The translations under genes and the position numbers were made by a program. The notes under the pieces are model-generated. The model was not told the DNA's origin. It worked only from the letters and a program-made list of their open reading frames with translations, and made no database searches. A stretch of DNA of 64,000 nucleotides from Ga0074130 sp964499485 (lineage in GTDB: Bacteria; Pseudomonadota; Gammaproteobacteria; Burkholderiales; Rhodocyclaceae), in the NCBI GenBank assembly GCA_964499485.1, contig CAZCLF010000006.1:17041-81040 (forward strand), read 5' to 3'. Positions 1 through 6,639 of this stretch are shown here, piece by piece. How positions within the stretch are numbered: position 1 is the first letter of the stretch; the number at the start of each line of letters is the position of its first letter.

Positions 1-2
1 TG

Positions 3-680
3 GAAAAGTATGCCGGCCCAGCGCAAAGCGCGGCACTGCTGGGGGGGCGCATGCTGGGCAAGGGCGTTATCGATATTGGCTTGTCCGTCTTCTTGGCCTT
101 CTTTTTCTTCCTCTATGGCGAGGGATTGGCAACTCGTTTAAGCATTGCGCTTGAACGACTTGCTGGCACGCGTGGCACTTACTTAATGAGTATTGCGCGC
201 GGCACAGTCACAGGTGTGATCTACGGCATTCTCGGCACTGCACTGGCACAGGGCATTCTGGCTGCCATCGGCTTTGCGATCGCAGGTGTGCCCGGCGCCG
301 TGCTGATGGGCGTAGGTACCTTCTTCCTTTCCGTCATTCCGGTGGGGCCACCCTTGATCTGGGGCGGTGTAGCCTTCTGGCTGTTTCAGCAGGGCGAGCC
401 AGGCTGGGGCATCTTTGTCGCAGCGTGGGGTTTCTTTGTGGTCAGCACCGTTGATAACGTCATCAAGCCCTTCATCATCAGCCGTGGTTCAAGCCTACCG
501 TTTGCGATTGTGTTCCTCGGTGTGTTGGGTGGCGTGCTTGCCTTTGGCGTGATCGGCCTCTTTATCGGGCCAACCATGCTTGCCGTCGGCTATCGACTCA
601 TGATTGAGTGGACCACTATGTCACCGGAGAGTGACGACCTAACGCTTGTTGCCAATAAGGATAAGGCTCCATGCGATTGA
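3..680 (+). CDS. AI-2E family transporter (5' end outside window)
   Basis: The reading frame is open from the first bases of the window, so the N-terminal part lies outside it. The visible C-terminal part is strongly hydrophobic, with several membrane segments and a PVGPPLIWGG stretch followed by a DNVIKPFIIS motif. That motif is typical of the AI-2E exporter/permease family (YdiK/YhhT-like), in which a conserved DN-x-IKP segment lies near the C-terminus. Members are inner-membrane proteins. Some are linked to autoinducer-2 export or Na+/H+ exchange, but the substrate of this one cannot be told. The stop overlaps the start of the next gene by 10 bases, suggesting co-transcription. Family assignment is solid, function is not. 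Confidence 0.85.
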   Translation, partial: EKYAGPAQSAALLGGRMLGKGVIDIGLSVFLAFFFFLYGEGLATRLSIALERLAGTRGTYLMSIARGTVTGVIYGILGTALAQGILAAIGFAIAGVPGAVLMGVGTFFLSVIPVGPPLIWGGVAFWLFQQGEPGWGIFVAAWGFFVVSTVDNVIKPFIISRGSSLPFAIVFLGVLGGVLAFGVIGLFIGPTMLAVGYRLMIEWTTMSPESDDLTLVANKDKAPCD

Positions 681-1552
681 GTTCAGTACGGTTACCCTGT
701 GCGAGCTTGATCGCGACGCTGTCTGTAATCTCAGCTCATGCGATTGAAATACAGCTAGGAGATATGATCCCACGTGCTTCCGGTGTGAGTTATCTGCAAT
801 ACACCTACGGGGATCTTGAACGAAGCGATCAGTATAGAAACGGCAATAGAGTCAGCCGAACCCCCCACATTCAGACACAGCTTTCACAGCTACGCTATGT
901 CCGCTATACCGAGGTGGCTGATATGCCAGTTGTGCTTGCCTTGCAGCAACCTTGGGGCAGTATTCATGCCACTGGTATCACGGGTGGCAAGCTCGATACC
1001 TCGGGCAGCGCCGATACCATCCTGCTGGCTGGTATCTGGCCCTACTCGAATAAAGAAACTAATACCCATGTGGTGGTTGCCGCCTATTACTCCCCACCCA
1101 CAGGTACGTATAACCATCGTCAAAGCCTGAACCTTGGCGAGAATCGCCACAAAGCGGCATGGCAGCTGGGTTACCAAACGCGCCTCTTTGAAAAGCTCGA
1201 CTGGATGATTGCGATGGATGGGACACGCTACGGTGCAAACGATGAGTTTGGTACGACGAAAGCAAAGCTTACGCAACAACAGCTCTATTCGGTGCAGACA
1301 GGGTTTAACTATCTGCTCAATGATGTGAGTGCCATCGGCCTGTCACTGTTCAATACCTATGGTGGAGAAACCGCTGTTAATGGCGTGGGCCGCAAGGATC
1401 CGACACGTACGAACCGTTATCTTTTCTCAGGAACGTATCGGTTGCCTGAGTATAAAAGTGCACTCAACATTAACTTCGGGCGCGATCTCAACACGCTGAA
1501 TGGCACCCTTGAAACCAAGCGGTTGAGTGTGCGGCTCACTAAGTCGTTTTGA
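671..1552 (+). CDS. Outer-membrane beta-barrel type protein, phenol-degradation MetA-like
   Basis: 293 residues. The N-terminus reads as a Sec signal peptide (cleavage likely after AHA, about residue 24). The rest is rich in alternating polar/hydrophobic strands with many aromatic and glycine residues, and the chain ends in phenylalanine, the usual C-terminal signal of outer-membrane barrels. The general look matches the 'putative MetA-pathway of phenol degradation' transporter-like family (PF13557). This is an inference from sequence style, and no substrate is implied. It overlaps the upstream transporter by 10 bases, so the two may act on related compounds across the two membranes. Confidence 0.6.
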   Translation: MRLSSVRLPCASLIATLSVISAHAIEIQLGDMIPRASGVSYLQYTYGDLERSDQYRNGNRVSRTPHIQTQLSQLRYVRYTEVADMPVVLALQQPWGSIHATGITGGKLDTSGSADTILLAGIWPYSNKETNTHVVVAAYYSPPTGTYNHRQSLNLGENRHKAAWQLGYQTRLFEKLDWMIAMDGTRYGANDEFGTTKAKLTQQQLYSVQTGFNYLLNDVSAIGLSLFNTYGGETAVNGVGRKDPTRTNRYLFSGTYRLPEYKSALNINFGRDLNTLNGTLETKRLSVRLTKSF

Positions 1553-1581
1553 TCCGCTCGTCGTGCCTTCGACGGATTATT

Positions 1582-2055
1582 TCAGTGTGGTTTAGCCGAA
1601 GCTGCCGCCAGCGCATTGATGTACCGTACAAAGCTCGGGTCTTCGCCATGCAGCAGGTGTGGGAGCAGGGCGCAGAAGTGCGGTTTTTTGCACCATTCCA
1701 AAATATAGTCTTCCCAAGAGTTCCAGCGCCTTGCTTGCTTGGGCGTCATGTTTTCATCGTAAAGCAGCAGATAAGCGCGCTCGAACAGTGACATCAGCAT
1801 GGTGAAAATGATGAGCTGACGTTCCTTCTGCTCGTCGCTGAGGTTGCTCACCACCTCGGCTGAGAACAGCCGCAGATCGGGATTCTCCAGCGCAATCCTC
1901 AGAAAATCCTGATAGTTGTCTGAGACCTGTTGATAGACCTCCTCATCCTCGTTCTCGCGCTCTTTACGTTGCTCGTACAAGAACACAAAAATTGCCAGCG
2001 GCAGACCAATGACGGTCACGATGTAGCTCAAGAGTTCCCAGGTGTCGGTTGTCAT
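1582..2055 (-). CDS. Small membrane-anchored protein of unknown function
   Basis: 157 residues. One N-terminal membrane segment (about residues 8-27, with VTVIGLPLAIFVFLYEQ) is followed by a charged linker (RKERENEDEE) and a soluble helical domain with a WEDYILEW motif. The layout resembles small bacterial proteins with an N-terminal anchor and a cytoplasmic helical domain (DUF4760-like), but I do not recognise the family firmly. It is the last of a leftward series with the iron-permease-like, MAPEG and cupin genes, 45 bases after the permease-like gene. Confidence 0.6.
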   Translation of the reverse strand: MTTDTWELLSYIVTVIGLPLAIFVFLYEQRKERENEDEEVYQQVSDNYQDFLRIALENPDLRLFSAEVVSNLSDEQKERQLIIFTMLMSLFERAYLLLYDENMTPKQARRWNSWEDYILEWCKKPHFCALLPHLLHGEDPSFVRYINALAAASAKPH

Positions 2056-2100
2056 GTGCGTAGGCTCAATGTGATGCCTTCCAAGGCAGACGTTGAAACA

Positions 2101-2511
2101 TTATGGCTCAGGTGTATCAGTATCTTCTGCACCCTGACCCAACGCAACGCGGGCGGTGGCGGCAAGCACATGGTATTTGCGGCGGAAGGCATCTAGCGCT
2201 TCTTCCTCCAGCTCCTCCAAGTCAAGCAATGCGTTATGCGCGCCTTTGGTCGCACGGATCAATTCATCCAGCTTGATCTGGATGGCCTCCGTGTCGCGGT
2301 TCTGTGTGTTCTGGATTAGGAAGACCATCAGGAAGGTAATGATGGTGGTGCCCGTATTGATGACCAGCTGCCACGTGTCGCTGAAGCCGAAAAGTGGCCC
2401 TGTCACTATCCACACTGCAATCACGCCCACTGCGAGGGCAAAGGTTTTGGGGCGGCCGCAGAAGTGCGCGGTGGATTTAGCGAAGCCGGAATACCACGTA
2501 TTGGTTTGCAT
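2101..2511 (-). CDS. Low-affinity iron permease family protein
   Basis: 136 residues from the second possible ATG (MQTNTW), chosen because the eight residues before it do not look conserved. Two membrane segments (about residues 22-40 and 48-70) are followed by the stretch LVINTGTTIITFLMVFLIQNTQNRD and a KLDEL motif. This matches the low-affinity iron permease family (PF04120). The C-terminus is an acidic helix. The family name comes from a fungal homologue, and transport by the bacterial proteins is not established. Confidence in the family is good, in the function low. Confidence 0.8.
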   Translation of the reverse strand: MQTNTWYSGFAKSTAHFCGRPKTFALAVGVIAVWIVTGPLFGFSDTWQLVINTGTTIITFLMVFLIQNTQNRDTEAIQIKLDELIRATKGAHNALLDLEELEEEALDAFRRKYHVLAATARVALGQGAEDTDTPEP

Positions 2512-2617
2512 CTTGATCACCCTGATGAAGCACAACGTTCACATCGGGCGCAATGCGGGCTTGTCAGTCCTCAGTGCTACACATGCGCAATGGTTTTAGC
2601 GATAAAAGGCGTGTAGC

Positions 2618-3034
2618 TTATGCGGCGCGTGTCGATTCCGTCACGACCAGTAGAAACCACATGCCCAACACCGCAATAAAGTTGATCGTGAACACCAGCC
2701 CACGCAGCCGTACATTGGGGATCATCACATGCACATAGCTGTGCAGCAGTCGTCCAGCAATAAACACCCAGGCCAGCCACACTTGTACGCTATCCACCAC
2801 GGGGCGCGAGAGCAAAAATAGACAGACCACATAAAAGAACAGCGGCCACTGAAACTGGTTAGATAAGTTCGCGCTGATGCGTGGCTCCACTGTTGCCCAC
2901 GGGTTGCTGCCATCCGCCTTGCGACCCAACCCCCAGATGGCAGGCGCGCGCGCCACAGTCAGCAACACATACAGAAACGCCGTCAATGCGATGTGCGCGA
3001 CCATCGGAAAGAGCAGCGCGTGCGATGAAATCAT
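2618..3034 (-). CDS. MAPEG family membrane protein
   Basis: 138 residues with four hydrophobic segments. The conserved MAPEG (membrane-associated eicosanoid/glutathione metabolism) pattern is visible: a polar loop with RISANLSNQFQWPLFFYV in the middle and the AGRLLHSYVH motif after it. Bacterial members are small inner-membrane proteins, some with glutathione S-transferase or peroxidase activity. Here activity is unknown. Its start overlaps the stop of the cupin gene by four bases (ATGA), so the two are translationally coupled. Confidence 0.85.
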   Translation of the reverse strand: MISSHALLFPMVAHIALTAFLYVLLTVARAPAIWGLGRKADGSNPWATVEPRISANLSNQFQWPLFFYVVCLFLLSRPVVDSVQVWLAWVFIAGRLLHSYVHVMIPNVRLRGLVFTINFIAVLGMWFLLVVTESTRAA

Positions 3035-3405
3035 TGTGCAGCTGCCTCTAGGTCTTCATACGCGTCGAAGTGGAAGCGTGGTGTGCAGATAGCAAGAAAG
3101 ATCAGATCGTCTGTGCCCGTATTGGTGATGCGCTGGCGCGCACTGGCCGGAATCAACACCACATCGCCGGGGCAAACGTCATACGGTGGCAAGTCGCCGA
3201 CTTCCATAGACCCCGTGCCCGATTGAATCACATAGCGCTCCACCGTTCCATGCACGCAATGCCACCGCGTCGTCACACCTGGCAGTACGCGAGCACGTGC
3301 AATCGACATGGCAGGGTCGGCATCGTCGTTGAGTACTTCGACGATGTAGCAACGCTCATCCATGTAGTACTCGGCGGAGAGATTGAGGGGGAAGTGGGTG
3401 GGCAT
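3031..3405 (-). CDS. Cupin-domain protein
   Basis: 124 residues forming a single small beta-barrel cupin. The first motif region contains HCVHGTVERYVIQSGTGSMEVGD, with histidines and a glutamate in the usual metal-binding positions. The second contains PGDVVLIPASARQRITNTG. Such monocupins act as isomerases, dioxygenases or sensors, and nothing here decides which. It is the first gene of a leftward pair with the MAPEG protein. It marks the left edge of conserved-looking DNA before the cassette block. Confidence 0.8.
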   Translation of the reverse strand: MPTHFPLNLSAEYYMDERCYIVEVLNDDADPAMSIARARVLPGVTTRWHCVHGTVERYVIQSGTGSMEVGDLPPYDVCPGDVVLIPASARQRITNTGTDDLIFLAICTPRFHFDAYEDLEAAAQ

Positions 3406-3479
3406 GGGGTTAGGCGGAGAGAGTGGGTGTCGGTGAGGATATGCTGGCTCTTGAGTTACGCTTCATCTAAGGATTCTGG

Positions 3480-3803
3480 TCACTTGTAGTGATACCACCA
3501 GTTTCGATTGTTTTCTCGATCAACTGTTTCTTGTGACTCAATGTCAAATGTGACGTGCTCTCTTGCAGAGGCCGGCCAGTTAAACCGAACAAGTAACCCC
3601 TTCATTTTGCCAAGGAAGACCTTGTCATTTCGGAGAGAGTCTCGCTCTTTGTCTGATGGGACGCCCACAATAAAAACCATGTGCTTTGGGTCAATGTAAT
3701 AGGCGCCAAGCGACCAAACAAAGGGCTTGATCCCTACTGCTTTCAACAGCGACTTAAGGGCAGATTCGATTCGCCAAATTTTCAGCTTAAGCAGCCAACG
3801 CAT
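3480..3803 (-). CDS. Unknown protein, leftmost cassette gene
   Basis: 107 residues from the ATG at 3803, which lies just after the attC site at 3809-3868. An AAGG ribosome-binding sequence sits inside the degenerate core of that site, a strong reason for this start over the longer open frame that would run back through attC and into the SIR2 gene. The protein is basic at the N-terminus (RWLLKLKIWR), has a possible ferredoxin-like pattern (VFIVGVPSDKERDSLRNDKVF) and ends in aromatic residues. I do not recognise a family. Cassette position suggests horizontal acquisition. No complete attC follows it on the left. Confidence 0.55.
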   Translation of the reverse strand: MRWLLKLKIWRIESALKSLLKAVGIKPFVWSLGAYYIDPKHMVFIVGVPSDKERDSLRNDKVFLGKMKGLLVRFNWPASAREHVTFDIESQETVDRENNRNWWYHYK

Positions 3804-3808
3804 GCGAA

Positions 3809-3868
3809 CCTTAATGCCTGAATTTAGCCGAGCTGCGAAGCTGCTTCGGCTTGAATGTACTGTTAGAT
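3809..3868 (-). other. attC: attC recombination site of the SIR2 cassette (60 bp)
   Basis: Read on the minus strand, the site begins with ATCTAAC (matching RYYYAAC), then TTCAAGCCGA, a CTTCG loop region, TCGGCTAAATTCA and finally CATTAAGG. This is the arrangement R''-L''-loop-L'-R' of a classic 60-bp integron attC (59-base element). L'' and L' can pair. The right-hand core is degenerate: ATTAAGG instead of GTTRRRY, two mismatches, so recombination there may be impaired. It lies 15 bases after the SIR2 stop and 5 bases before the next gene, as expected for a cassette boundary. Confidence 0.8.
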
Positions 3869-3883
3869 CTTGTCTGCATGAGA

Positions 3884-4930
3884 CTACGCCAACGATATGC
3901 CACGCGTGTACTCCGAAAAAATTGCAGCGCATGTTAGGTCGTTGCGAATCTCTGTTTTTGATGAGCCCCGCATGCTGCATATCTCTGCTGCAATAGCGGT
4001 GCAGTCACTCTTTGACAGGCCAAACGCCGTTGCATAGGCGCGTTTGTGGCTTATCTCGTCCATGCTGATTGCTTCTGGGCAAATCAGTTGCATGTTGAGT
4101 TTGTGGAACGCAAAACCGAGAAATAGAAGGTTGTCTGAAGTTGCAACTGCTTCCCGAATTGCACAGACCTCGGAGGAGTCAGGGTCTGTCCCCTCAGTGA
4201 AGGTTTTGATGTGCCTGGCGTTGTCTAGGAGTGAGTCTGGGTGCAGGTCGCCCCCGAAGGTGGCGACATTCTTTTGCCCTTGCCAAGGAAGTGTGCCGAC
4301 AGATCCATAGGGGTGGTAGAACTGGACCGCGTTGAGGAGCTCCGCCACCCTTGTTTCGCTGAGTTTGTAATAATTTTGAAGGGCGTAATACAGGTAGTGC
4401 TCAATGCAGCGGTCATAGTTGAAAATGACAAATGCAACGGACTTGAGACGATCTTCTAGCTGGTCCGCGCGGCAGTTCTCCGTCAGCAAGCGAGTGAAAG
4501 GATTGAGCCAGCAGGCCTCCGTACTTGCATAATTAATTCCACTTCTGTTGTTGCTTGGATCAACATAAATCTTGCTGCTTTTTTCGGCGTCCAAGATGCT
4601 TTTTACGATTGCGAGCTTTCCGCAAAGCTCAATCTTCTCATCACCCTGATGATTGTCGATGAAGTTGTCGATTGAGATTGCCTGTGGCATGGCATCCCGG
4701 ATTCTCCATGCAGCATGAAGATGGGGGTTGATATCTCTCCGGCCGTCAGGCTGGCGGACAGCCGATTCCAAGGCGTTCCTAATTTGGTAGTCGCCGCTTT
4801 TTTGCTGGTTGTAGTCAAACCTAATGTCAAGTAGCGAAGAAATCTTCTGCTTTAGCTCTGAGCCGACAGGAAGGCCAAATTCTTTGCTCGCGCCAGCGCC
4901 AACAATCAGGGTTAGCTTTTTGCTCTTCAT
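3884..4930 (-). CDS. SIR2-like domain protein in an integron cassette
   Basis: 348 residues. The N-terminus has the NAD-binding signature LIVGAGASKEFGLPVG, and a later VIFNYDRCIEHYL motif is typical of the bacterial SIR2-like (SIR2_2) family rather than of protein deacetylases. A LLFLGFAFHKLN segment (about residues 272-283) completes the Rossmann-like domain. Family members occur in anti-phage systems, where they act as NADases, and in other orphan contexts. No partner gene of a known system (Thoeris, Argonaute, DSR) is adjacent. It is bracketed by attC sites at 3809-3868 and 4958-5050 and has only a weak ribosome-binding site, as is usual for cassette genes. A defence role is inference. Confidence 0.8.
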   Translation of the reverse strand: MKSKKLTLIVGAGASKEFGLPVGSELKQKISSLLDIRFDYNQQKSGDYQIRNALESAVRQPDGRRDINPHLHAAWRIRDAMPQAISIDNFIDNHQGDEKIELCGKLAIVKSILDAEKSSKIYVDPSNNRSGINYASTEACWLNPFTRLLTENCRADQLEDRLKSVAFVIFNYDRCIEHYLYYALQNYYKLSETRVAELLNAVQFYHPYGSVGTLPWQGQKNVATFGGDLHPDSLLDNARHIKTFTEGTDPDSSEVCAIREAVATSDNLLFLGFAFHKLNMQLICPEAISMDEISHKRAYATAFGLSKSDCTAIAAEICSMRGSSKTEIRNDLTCAAIFSEYTRGISLA

Positions 4931-4957
4931 GGGTTCGCAGAGATGATGGGGAACAAG

Positions 4958-5050
4958 ATCTAACGTTGGAGGTAAGGGGCTGCGGCGCGAACGAGGCTGG
5001 CCGGAGAAGGCACGCCGGTTCCGCAGTCCCGCTTGACCGAGAGGTTAGAT
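4958..5050 (-). other. attC: attC recombination site of the FRG cassette (93 bp)
   Basis: On the minus strand it opens with ATCTAAC and ends with AACGTTAGAT, both matching the attC core consensus (RYYYAAC and GTTRRRY). Inside, GTCAAGCGGGACTGCGG and CCGCAGCCCCTTACC form the L''/L' arms, and a long variable loop lies between. It begins four bases after the FRG-gene stop codon and ends 27 bases before the SIR2-gene start. Both core sites are intact, so it should be recombination-competent if an integrase were supplied in trans. Confidence 0.85.
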
Positions 5051-5053
5051 TGA

Positions 5054-5734
5054 TTAGTACGAACTTTCATTCATCCACTTAATATGACTTGCGAGTCCGT
5101 CCAGACCAGGAAACATAGAGGCTTCATGAATGCCATATCTGTAAAGCTCTTGTTTTAGCGTCTTTCGACTTCCCGCAGGAATGACTATCTTGTCAACTTC
5201 GCTATCTTTATATGGCTCTTGAACATCCTCTGGATGAAATGTAAATAAGCCATTCTGGGCAATGATTCTGGGTGTTACGTGGCTAGGTATATAGCGCAAC
5301 GGTTGGCCAGAAAGCTCTACTGGGTTTTTGTGCTGTTCTATGTCTACTACTTGTTGATCTTTTTTGTGTAACGCATATATAACGCTTTGCTCGTTGTCGT
5401 TATATGTTCTTACCGAGAAATACAGAGCAACAAGTGGGTTACGTGTCCAGTCTAGCAATCTAGTTGGCAGACCGTGGTGCTGGGCTAGTGCAAGCCACTC
5501 CCAATCATTGGCGGGCATGGTGGAGATAAATGGTATTGCTCTTTCTTTGAATATCTTTAGTGCTCGTCTTTCCACGTCGTCATAGGTATCGCCTTTTTTC
5601 AAACTAACTCTGCCAAGAGTTGTGACAAGCTTGTGCTCCACACTGCTGACGCCCCGATATATGGTGAATTGGGGGTCGTATGTTTGAAATTGCTCGTGTA
5701 GCTCTTTAAACGTTCGGCGTGTAACTGTGGGCAT
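5054..5734 (-). CDS. FRG-domain protein in an integron cassette
   Basis: 226 residues. The FRG domain (PF08867) is clear: FTIYRGVSS near residue 23, then the block LALAQHHGLPTRLLDWTRNPLVALYF near residue 85, its most conserved part. The domain is widespread in bacteria and phages, often in mobile or defence-associated DNA; its activity is not established here. The gene is visibly more AT-rich than the surrounding chromosome. The start ATG has no good ribosome-binding site and lies 13 bases after a solo integron core site, so expression probably depends on read-through from an upstream promoter I cannot place. Confidence 0.85.
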   Translation of the reverse strand: MPTVTRRTFKELHEQFQTYDPQFTIYRGVSSVEHKLVTTLGRVSLKKGDTYDDVERRALKIFKERAIPFISTMPANDWEWLALAQHHGLPTRLLDWTRNPLVALYFSVRTYNDNEQSVIYALHKKDQQVVDIEQHKNPVELSGQPLRYIPSHVTPRIIAQNGLFTFHPEDVQEPYKDSEVDKIVIPAGSRKTLKQELYRYGIHEASMFPGLDGLASHIKWMNESSY

Positions 5735-5747
5735 GGCACGGCGGAAA

Positions 5748-5754
5748 ATCTAAC
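5748..5754 (-). other. Solo integron core site (GTTAGAT) at the right end of the array
   Basis: The minus strand reads CACGTTAGATTTT, with the same GTTAGAT core as the neighbouring attC sites, 13 bases before the FRG start. I find no matching RYYYAAC/L'' half to its right, so it is either the residue of an attI or the 3' half of a truncated attC. A small dyad (GACACTATGTC) lies just to the right. No integrase gene is found between here and nadC. Confidence 0.5.
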
Positions 5755-5951
5755 GTGAAGTGGGTGACATAGTGTCGCAATAAATTTTAGTAAGACATGC
5801 CTGATTTAATCGAAACGAGGTGCAAGGTTTTGATTTTTATAGGCAGTGCCATCAGGGTTCGTAGTGGCATGTCGTCGAAACAGTCTGACAATGTGCTGTC
5901 GCTTGGGGCTGATCTATTCCAGATGCATGCCATCTTAGCGATAAGTGAAAC

Positions 5952-5979
5952 AAAAAATCCAGCCGTCGCTGGATTTTTT
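5952..5979. terminator. Bidirectional rho-independent terminator
   Basis: ATCCAGC / GCTGGAT stem with a CGTC loop, flanked by six A on the left and six T on the right, so it can work in both directions. On the minus strand it would end transcripts of the 34-residue gene to its right and insulate the cassette block. Confidence 0.85.
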
Positions 5980-6067
5980 ATTTGGGGTGATGGCTTTCGG
6001 AAGTGCCTTTGGGGATTACCTTACCGAGCGCCGAGCAATCACTGGGTACGAAGGGCTGTTGCTTGGC

Positions 6068-6172
6068 TTATTTCTTCTTGCCTTGGTCGTAATGCCATTT
6101 GATGGCGAAGAACATGCCTGTGCCGAACACGATGATCTTGAAGGTAATGAGGACTACGGGGATCCATTCCAT
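6068..6172 (-). CDS. Tiny single-pass membrane protein (34 residues)
   Basis: The frame encodes MEWIPVVLITFK, a hydrophobic helix with IIVFGTGMFFAIKWHYDQ, and a GKKK tail. This is one membrane helix with a positively charged C-terminus. Similar roughly 35-residue proteins with GTGMFFAIKWHYDQ-like sequence occur in betaproteobacteria as unannotated small proteins (recollection, not searched). It is below usual ORF cut-offs. A strong terminator lies 90 bases downstream, supporting an independent transcript. Function unknown. Confidence 0.6.
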   Translation of the reverse strand: MEWIPVVLITFKIIVFGTGMFFAIKWHYDQGKKK

Positions 6173-6351
6173 GGTTTGGGGTATCTCTAGGCGCTTGCTT
6201 GAAGGTATCGATCTTGAGGAGCACTAGAGGCTACTCAAATTGGAGTGGCTGGATTGTAGGTGAAGTGATCTTCGATCAACATTGGGCATAAAGCCCTAGG
6301 GCATAGTGTCCTAATCACGGTGGATGGGCACCGGGCGGGATTGTGTCTGTC

Positions 6352-6420
6352 TCGCCTTGCGGCGATCCAGCCATCCGCTGCGCGGACCGCGCTTTGCGCG
6401 TCCAGCGAGCAGTGCTCGCT
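6352..6420. repeat. Cluster of three GC-rich hairpins next to tRNA-Ser
   Basis: Three short inverted repeats follow one another: CGCC/GGCG with a TTGC loop; GGACCGCGC-TTT-GCGCGTCC with one bulge; and the palindrome AGCGAGCA-G-TGCTCGCT (6404-6420). This resembles a REP-type intergenic element or a structured RNA, followed by a GTCGAACC run reminiscent of a tRNA T-loop remnant. The remaining bases between 6173 and 6461 show no gene. No second copy is seen in this window. Confidence 0.4.
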
Positions 6421-6461
6421 AGTCGAACCGGAGGGCTCTAATCCTCACCCCCATAGCCAAT

Positions 6462-6490
6462 AAAAAAGCCGCCCAAGGGCGGCTGTTTTA
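6462..6490 (-). terminator. Terminator of tRNA-Ser
   Basis: GCCGCCC-TTG-GGGCGGC type stem read on the minus strand, followed by a run of six T. It directly follows the tRNA 3' end. Confidence 0.85.
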
Positions 6491-6491
6491 T

Positions 6492-6582
6492 TGGCGGAGA
6501 GGGCGGGATTCGAACCCGCGTTGGGATGTTATCCCAAACACGCTTTCCAGGCGTGCGACTTAAACCGCTCATCCACCTCTCC
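6492..6582 (-). tRNA. tRNA-Ser (anticodon GGA)
   Basis: Minus-strand sequence begins GGAGAGGTGGATGAGCGG, carries CTGGAAA around the anticodon (GGA, reading UCC/UCU serine codons), a long variable arm (GTTTGGGATAACATCCCAAC), the GGTTCGAATCC T-arm and CTCTCCGCCA with an encoded CCA end. The 91-base length with an extended variable arm is characteristic of tRNA-Ser. A rho-independent terminator follows immediately. Confidence 0.95.
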
Positions 6583-6639
6583 GGAAAGAGGCGCGATTCT
6601 AGCAGAAATCGCGCCTTTGCCGCTAGGGTTTGGCGGGTT

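Larger units (their letters stand above)
5735..6067. other. Gene-free stretch at the right edge of the cassette array
   Basis: About 330 bases without a convincing gene. It contains the solo core site and a bidirectional terminator (5952-5979). Open frames crossing it run through the terminator hairpin and look non-coding. No integrase remnant could be recognised in any frame. This may be scar sequence left by loss of the integron platform. Confidence 0.5.

Noticed and set aside
1582..3405. Further integron cassettes to the left
   Set aside because: The genes are on the same strand, but no RYYYAAC...GTTRRRY pairs flank them and two of them overlap, which suggests an ordinary operon.
3804..3980. 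Longer start for the 107-residue cassette protein
   Set aside because: The extension passes through the attC site and into the 3' end of the SIR2 gene, so the start at 3803 is preferred.
6421..6460. A second, truncated tRNA next to tRNA-Ser
   Set aside because: GTCGAACC resembles a T-loop, but no acceptor, D or anticodon stems can be drawn around it.
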